In this document: piece after piece, positions 59,069 to 64,000 of the stretch
Position numbering within the stretch: the stretch's first letter is position 1
How the letters are laid out: the number at the start of each line of letters is the position of its first letter
Assembly: GCA_022712315.1 (NCBI GenBank)
Contig: JALAGS010000235.1
Coordinates: 1-64,000 of the forward strand
Length of the DNA stretch: 64,000 nucleotides
Origin: Sphingobacterium sp.
GTDB taxonomy: Bacteria; Bacteroidota; Bacteroidia; Sphingobacteriales; Sphingobacteriaceae
Direction: 5' to 3'
Notes under the pieces: model-generated
The model's input: the letters and a program-made list of their open reading frames with translations, nothing else
Databases searched by the model: none
What the model was told of the DNA's origin: nothing
Position numbers and translations under genes: made by a program

Positions 59069-60883
59069 ATGATGAAATATTCCTATTCAAACCACATACA
59101 TGCTGAGGAGCGCGAAGTATCATGCAGATCGTCTGAAATAAAACCTATATCTAAAATGGACCTGGGCTTCCGCATGGCCTTTAAATTATCAATCATTCGT
59201 ATGAAATATGATCAGTTAAAATGGTTGCTTGTAGTCGGAGTTTCGATCGGGATCTTCTCCTGTAAAAGCGACCTAGAGCAAGAGCCTATCGAGCTGCAGA
59301 CACTGGACCAAGTGTTTGACAGACGGGATTCGGCCGGTGTAAATGCAAACCGGTTTCTGACCGATTGCTACCGTTATCTGCCCAGCCTAGGGAACCGGGT
59401 CGGTGGAGATTTCCTGGACGCAGCCACGGATGATGCTGTTTCCTCCAATCCGACCAACACATCGGTACAGCAGTTGGCAACAGGTTCTTATACTTCGGAT
59501 AATTATCAGGACAACCTTTGGGCATCTTGGTATCAGGGGATTCGAAAGACAAGCATTTTTATCCAGAATATCGATCGTGTACCGGTAAAGGGACAACTCG
59601 AAAATGGTACGCCTATGCCGCGGGTATGGAAAGCAGAAGCAAAATTTATGCGTGCCTTATTTTATTTTGAATTGGTCAAACGTTATGGCGGAGTGCCGCT
59701 GATGGGTGATAAGGTATACCAGCTGAACGATGATATTGAGTTGCCGCGGGCAAGTTTCGAAGAATGTGTCAACTATATCGTAGGAGAATGTGATGCAATA
59801 AAAGATAGCCTACGCATCGATCCATTTAATCTTGCATTTTATGGAAGGCCGACCAAGGCGGCTGCCATGGCATTAAAATCCCGGGTGCTCCTGTATGCTG
59901 CCAGTCCATTGTTCAACGGTGGAAATAGCAATGGGCAGAATGATCTCTCTGGGTATACCGCATTTTCAGCTGTGCGGTGGCAGTTGGCGGAGAATGCGGC
60001 CAAAGATCTGATGGACCTCAATCTCTTTAAGCTTGAACCACTGTTTAAAGATGTCTTTATCACACGCAACAATGAACGGATCTTTGCGAAGCAAGGTGGC
60101 AATAACACCAGCTTTGAAAATAACAATGGTCCCGTGGGCTATGCCAACGGGGTGAACAATGGCCGAACTAGTCCCACCCAGGAACTTGCAGACGCCTTTG
60201 GAATGAGCAACGGACTGAAAATTACGGACGAAAATTCTGGCTATGATCCAAATGATCCTTATGCTGGACGGGACAGCCGCTTCTACGCAACTGTTTTTTA
60301 TAATGGGGCACCTTGGTTAAACCGGGCTGTACAAACCTTTGAGGGTGGATCCGATAAACCGGGCGGATCCAAACAGCAAACAAAAACGGGCTATTACCTC
60401 CGTAAATTTATGGGGAATTTTGAATCCCTGGCAAATTATAGTAATGTAAACCATGACTTTATTCTATTCCGTTATGCTGAAATATTGTTGAATTATGCTG
60501 AGGCACGAAATGAACGTCTGGACAGACCTGATGTCAATGTTTATCGTGCTGTTGAACAAATACGACAACGAGCAGGACTAAATCCATATCTGCTTCCTGA
60601 AGCATTGTCCAAAGCAGAAATGCGGAAACTGATCCACCTCGAACGGAGAAAAGAACTGGCTTTTGAAGAGCATCGCTTTTATGATGTTCGACGATGGAAA
60701 ATAGCGGAAGAGGAATTTAACAAGGAGCTTCATGCCACCGTCATTTATCAAACGGGAACCGGGGTGATCAGGCAATCAGTTCCTATTCTGAAAATGACAT
60801 TTGAAGCAAAAATGTATCTGGCTCCAATTCCATTCTCGGAAGTGATCAAAAACCCAAAAATGGTACAAAATCCAGGCTGGTAA
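59069..60883 (+). CDS. SusD/RagB-family surface lipoprotein, third of three
   Basis: A SusD-like lipoprotein. The open frame starts at 59069, but the ATG at 59201 gives a proper lipoprotein signal, MKYDQLKWLLVVGVSIGIFS followed by the lipidation Cys21 and a 560-residue protein, and is the likely real start. The 44 residues before it have no secretion features. Family segments are AEAKFMRALFYFELVKRYGG, LKSRVLLYAASPLFNG and RRKELAFEEHRFYDVRRWK. It is clearly related to the SusD at 52653 (for example both have GVPLMGD and LLYAASPLFNG), suggesting duplication within the locus. Confidence 0.92.
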   Translation: MMKYSYSNHIHAEEREVSCRSSEIKPISKMDLGFRMAFKLSIIRMKYDQLKWLLVVGVSIGIFSCKSDLEQEPIELQTLDQVFDRRDSAGVNANRFLTDCYRYLPSLGNRVGGDFLDAATDDAVSSNPTNTSVQQLATGSYTSDNYQDNLWASWYQGIRKTSIFIQNIDRVPVKGQLENGTPMPRVWKAEAKFMRALFYFELVKRYGGVPLMGDKVYQLNDDIELPRASFEECVNYIVGECDAIKDSLRIDPFNLAFYGRPTKAAAMALKSRVLLYAASPLFNGGNSNGQNDLSGYTAFSAVRWQLAENAAKDLMDLNLFKLEPLFKDVFITRNNERIFAKQGGNNTSFENNNGPVGYANGVNNGRTSPTQELADAFGMSNGLKITDENSGYDPNDPYAGRDSRFYATVFYNGAPWLNRAVQTFEGGSDKPGGSKQQTKTGYYLRKFMGNFESLANYSNVNHDFILFRYAEILLNYAEARNERLDRPDVNVYRAVEQIRQRAGLNPYLLPEALSKAEMRKLIHLERRKELAFEEHRFYDVRRWKIAEEEFNKELHATVIYQTGTGVIRQSVPILKMTFEAKMYLAPIPFSEVIKNPKMVQNPGW

Positions 60884-60953
60884 TTAGTCTATTTACGCAA
60901 ACCGAAGCGGGCAGTGTGAATGGCTTTAATCATGAATAAATAAATATAAACGG

Positions 60954-63900
60954 ATGAAAAATAGCATATATCTGTTAACAATAATGGTTTTGACGCCATT
61001 TATACTATTGGCGCAATCCATGGTGAATGGTATTGTCAAAAATAGTTCGGGTCCCTTGTTGGGGGTATCAGTGCAGGAGAAAGGCGGTGGAGCCACACAA
61101 ACAGATCAAAATGGACGATTTAAATTGGCCTTACGTGGTACTAAGGTTTTGGTATTTACAAGTATAGGATATAATACCCAGCAACGTGATGTAAAGCAGG
61201 GGGAAAATATCGAAGTGATTATGCAATCAAGTAGCCAGGATATTGATGAAGTGGTGGTGGTGGGGTTTGGTACGACCAGAAAACTTACAAGTACAGGTGC
61301 AGTCAGTTCAATAAAAGGGGCGGATATCCGTCAGGTGCCAACGTCGAGCGTACAGAATGCATTGGCTGGAAGATTACCGGGATTTGTTTCGGTACAACGC
61401 TCCGGACAACCCGGCAAAGATGCTTCGGATTTTTATATCCGCGGTGTCAGTTCATTGAATCCAGAAGGAAACCAGCCCCTGATTATTGTTGATGATATTG
61501 AATATACATATGAACAACTTTCGCAGATCAACGTCAATGAAATCGAAAGTATTTCGATCTTAAAGGATGCATCGACGACGGCTGTTTTCGGTATCAAGGG
61601 GGCAAATGGTGTATTAGTTGTCAAAACGCGGCGGGGTGAATCGGGGCGGCCAAAGATCAATGCGCGTATCGAGTCAGGTATGCAGAGCCCAGTCACAAAA
61701 TTGAAGTTTTTGAATGCCTATGAAAGTGCGCTCTTATGGAATGAAGCGATAGCAAATACGCTGGGCGACAATTCCAACCAACCTTTTAGTGAAGCAGATT
61801 TAGCACATTTTCGTTCCGGGGATGATCCTTATGGCCATCCGGATATCAATTGGTATGACCGGATCTTTAAACCGTCGAGCCAACAGTACAATACAAATAT
61901 TGATATCACTGGTGGCGGCGAAAGTATTAAATATTTTGTATCAGGTGGGGCTTTCTCCCAAAATGGAAATCTTTACAATTTTGAGAATGAAGGTGACAAG
62001 GTCAACAATAACTATTATTATCGTCGTTTCAACTTGCGATCAAATCTAGATGTACAAGCAACGAAGACGCTCAAATTACGATTGGATTTCCGGGCGAACT
62101 TCAATCGTATCAATTCACCGCGGGCGGGAAATGTCGTTGGTGAGGTGTTCAATTTTAATAAGATAAGACCATGGTCGGCACCTTTTATAAACCCAGATGG
62201 TTCGTTCGCCTATGCCAGTGATACGCAGGAGTTGCTACCGACGATCAATGCACGCCTGGCAGCGTCTGGATATAGCTTGGATCGACGTAACGATATCAAT
62301 ATTTTATTTGGCGGGACTCAGGAACTGAATGCTTGGTTGAAGGGGCTTTCATTTTCTACCCGTGTAGCCTATGCCAGCGTGGAGTCGAATGGTCGAGAGC
62401 AGGCCCGCGATGAGATACCTGTGTATCGTTATGACCCGAGTTCGAACGGTTACCAGCTGAAAGGTGGGGCACCTTATGTGCTGGGCAATTATACCTTGCG
62501 GGCCTACCAGGGGGATTACAACAGTCGGGTGAATGTACAGGCCAATTTCAATTATGCACGAACTTTTGGGGATCATGGGGTGACAGCACTCCTGCTGTAT
62601 AATCGGGAATCCTATAAAACAAAGGGGGATAAGAAAACCAACTGGATTCCACAGAATTTTGAGGGCTATACCTTTCGCGCAGGGTACAACTTTAAAGAAA
62701 AGTTCTTATTGGATGCAACAGCAGCATACAATGGCTCGGATCGTTTTCAGGCGGCACAGCGCTATGGCCTTTTTCCGGCGGTGTCGGCAGGATACAATCT
62801 AGCAAAGGAATCGTTTTTCAAAGAAGCATTTAACTTTGTAGAGTTATTCAAATTGCGGGCTTCCTATGGAATCGTGGGTTCTGACAAGGTCGCCGGTGAC
62901 CGTTATCTTTACCAGCAGGTATACAACGAGGGTGGAAGCTATTCTTTTGGTGAAACCCATCAGCCTTCACTCATCATCACGGAAGGAAATCTGGGAAATA
63001 ACAATGTCACTTGGGAAAAACAAAAGTCATTTGATGTAGGGCTTGATGTCAATCTATGGAAAAACAAATTTTCCATGACCTTTGACTATTTTAATAACCT
63101 GCGGTACGATCAGCTTGTCACTTCACAGTCACTTTTCCAGCACATCGGTGTAGGGGTTTCACCATCAAATATTGCGAAGGTACGGAACAGGGGTGTGGAG
63201 TTGGAACTGAATGTTAACAACAATATCGGTGCATTTAATTATAATATTAAAGGTGTATTGACGTATTTCAAAAATAAGATTTTGTTTCAGGATGAACCGG
63301 CACCAGCTTATCCTTGGTTGCGGCTGACAGGGCAGCAGATCAATCAACCATTGGGTTATCTGTACGATGGTTTTTATACGGAAGAAAATATCGCTGCAAG
63401 CCCAAAACCATCGGGAGGGTATGAGGTGCAGCCCGGCGATCTGCGGTATAAGGACCTCAATAACGACGGTGTGATTGATGACTATGATCGGACTGTGATC
63501 GGTAAACCCAATATACCGAATACCAGCTTTGGACTTACCTTGGGGGGAAGTTACAAAGGATTTAGTTTCAATGTGCTGCTACAGGGGACTACCGGGTACA
63601 GTTTTAGCGTTCAGGGAAGCGGTATTGAGCCCTTCCAGAGCCAGTTTCAACCGATCCATCAAGAGCGATGGACTGCGGAAACGGCCTCTACAGCTAAATT
63701 TCCACGCTTAACGACTAATCCGACAACGATTAATAGCCCGTCAACCTATATGTCTGACTTCTGGCTTATTGATGCGACCTATTTACGTTTGAAGACAATA
63801 GAACTGGGGTATCAATTGCCCAATAAATGGCTGCCATTTAGGATTAACAATGCACGTTTATATCTGAGTGGATATAATCTTTTGACCTGGACGAATTATT

Positions 63901-63998
63901 CCTTGTATCAGCAGGATCCTGAGGTGACGTCTAACAGTGCGGGAGATGCGTATCAGAATCAACGTGTCGTAAATCTAGGTATACAGATCGGACTTTAA
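60954..63998 (+). CDS. SusC/RagA-family TonB-linked outer membrane protein, third of three
   Basis: A complete 1014-residue transporter with a signal peptide (MKNSIYLLTIMVLTPFILLA), a carboxypeptidase-regulatory-like domain (VNGIVKNSSGPLLGVSVQEK), a clear TonB box and following motif (DIDEVVVVGFGTTRKLTSTG), a plug (YIRGVSSLNPEGNQPLIIVD, SISILKDASTTAVFGIKGAN) and a barrel ending VNLGIQIGL just before the window edge. Its SusD partner is either the gene upstream at 59069 or one beyond the edge. It belongs to the mannan locus by position and direction. Confidence 0.93.
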   Translation: MKNSIYLLTIMVLTPFILLAQSMVNGIVKNSSGPLLGVSVQEKGGGATQTDQNGRFKLALRGTKVLVFTSIGYNTQQRDVKQGENIEVIMQSSSQDIDEVVVVGFGTTRKLTSTGAVSSIKGADIRQVPTSSVQNALAGRLPGFVSVQRSGQPGKDASDFYIRGVSSLNPEGNQPLIIVDDIEYTYEQLSQINVNEIESISILKDASTTAVFGIKGANGVLVVKTRRGESGRPKINARIESGMQSPVTKLKFLNAYESALLWNEAIANTLGDNSNQPFSEADLAHFRSGDDPYGHPDINWYDRIFKPSSQQYNTNIDITGGGESIKYFVSGGAFSQNGNLYNFENEGDKVNNNYYYRRFNLRSNLDVQATKTLKLRLDFRANFNRINSPRAGNVVGEVFNFNKIRPWSAPFINPDGSFAYASDTQELLPTINARLAASGYSLDRRNDINILFGGTQELNAWLKGLSFSTRVAYASVESNGREQARDEIPVYRYDPSSNGYQLKGGAPYVLGNYTLRAYQGDYNSRVNVQANFNYARTFGDHGVTALLLYNRESYKTKGDKKTNWIPQNFEGYTFRAGYNFKEKFLLDATAAYNGSDRFQAAQRYGLFPAVSAGYNLAKESFFKEAFNFVELFKLRASYGIVGSDKVAGDRYLYQQVYNEGGSYSFGETHQPSLIITEGNLGNNNVTWEKQKSFDVGLDVNLWKNKFSMTFDYFNNLRYDQLVTSQSLFQHIGVGVSPSNIAKVRNRGVELELNVNNNIGAFNYNIKGVLTYFKNKILFQDEPAPAYPWLRLTGQQINQPLGYLYDGFYTEENIAASPKPSGGYEVQPGDLRYKDLNNDGVIDDYDRTVIGKPNIPNTSFGLTLGGSYKGFSFNVLLQGTTGYSFSVQGSGIEPFQSQFQPIHQERWTAETASTAKFPRLTTNPTTINSPSTYMSDFWLIDATYLRLKTIELGYQLPNKWLPFRINNARLYLSGYNLLTWTNYSLYQQDPEVTSNSAGDAYQNQRVVNLGIQIGL

Positions 63999-64000
63999 TT

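Noticed and set aside
1..64000. CRISPR array or cas genes
   Set aside because: No regularly spaced direct repeats and no Cas-like proteins were seen.
1..64000. tRNA or rRNA genes and a tRNA-based attachment site for the island
   Set aside because: No cloverleaf-like or rRNA sequence and no convincing flanking direct repeats were found. There is also no integrase gene.

Overview
The window looks like a chromosome segment of a Bacteroidota bacterium, probably of the Sphingobacterium/Pedobacter type. The reasons are three SusC-like and three SusD-like proteins, GH92 and GH38 mannosidases, DUF6377, DUF5004, DUF4961 and DUF6266 proteins, and several promoters of the Bacteroidota form TTTG-N19-21-TAnnTTTG. 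No rRNA, tRNA or CRISPR array is visible. The left 25 kb is AT-rich and full of defence genes and broken mobile elements. The right 37 kb is richer in GC and mainly concerns glycan uptake.

Region 1 (1-13.5 kb): after the end of an IS4-type transposase comes an operon with a consensus promoter (242-272). It encodes a C5 cytosine methyltransferase, a MORC/MutL-like GHKL ATPase, a Z1-domain ATPase, a PD-(D/E)XK (DUF4420-type) nuclease, an AIPR protein and a DUF262/HNH (GmrSD-like) protein. This is the MutL-Z1-DUF-AIPR (Mza-like) restriction-type defence set, flanked by a methyltransferase and a type IV-like nuclease. Behind it are a frameshifted EcoRII-N-like domain gene and a second C5 methyltransferase.

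Region 2 (13.5-25.5 kb): a decayed IS3-family transposase and an FRG-domain pseudogene (one frameshift, one nonsense codon) precede a second defence-like operon. This holds a third C5 methyltransferase, frameshifted at a G6 tract inside motif I, a 994-residue protein with an N-terminal HSP90-like ATPase and a C-terminal histidine-kinase-like ATPase, and a receiver-domain protein. A convergent OLD-like ABC-ATPase/TOPRIM gene follows. I consider this methyltransferase + double-GHKL + receiver (+ OLD nuclease) set the best candidate for a poorly described system. Small genes and an HTH-like gene close the region.

Region 3 (25.5-26.5 kb): a near-consensus promoter reads into about 300 bases of nested inverted repeats closed by a 9-bp stem. 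It is a strong candidate for an unrecognised structured RNA.

Region 4 (26.5-39.2 kb): a SusC-SusD-thioredoxin operon; two doubtful small reading frames; AraC and LytTR-type regulators; an HTH gene; and a DUF6266-DUF5675-small membrane protein cassette that resembles a phage lysis relic.

Region 5 (39.3-64 kb): a mannan/N-glycan utilisation locus. A DUF6377 regulator precedes a same-strand run of SGNH hydrolase, GH38, GH92, GH2, GH92, SusD, DUF5004, DUF4961, SusC, SusD and SusC. The enzymes suit stepwise removal of alpha-mannose, then beta-mannose. The second GH92 has Gln where the catalytic acid Glu is expected, which suggests action on mannosyl-phosphate caps.
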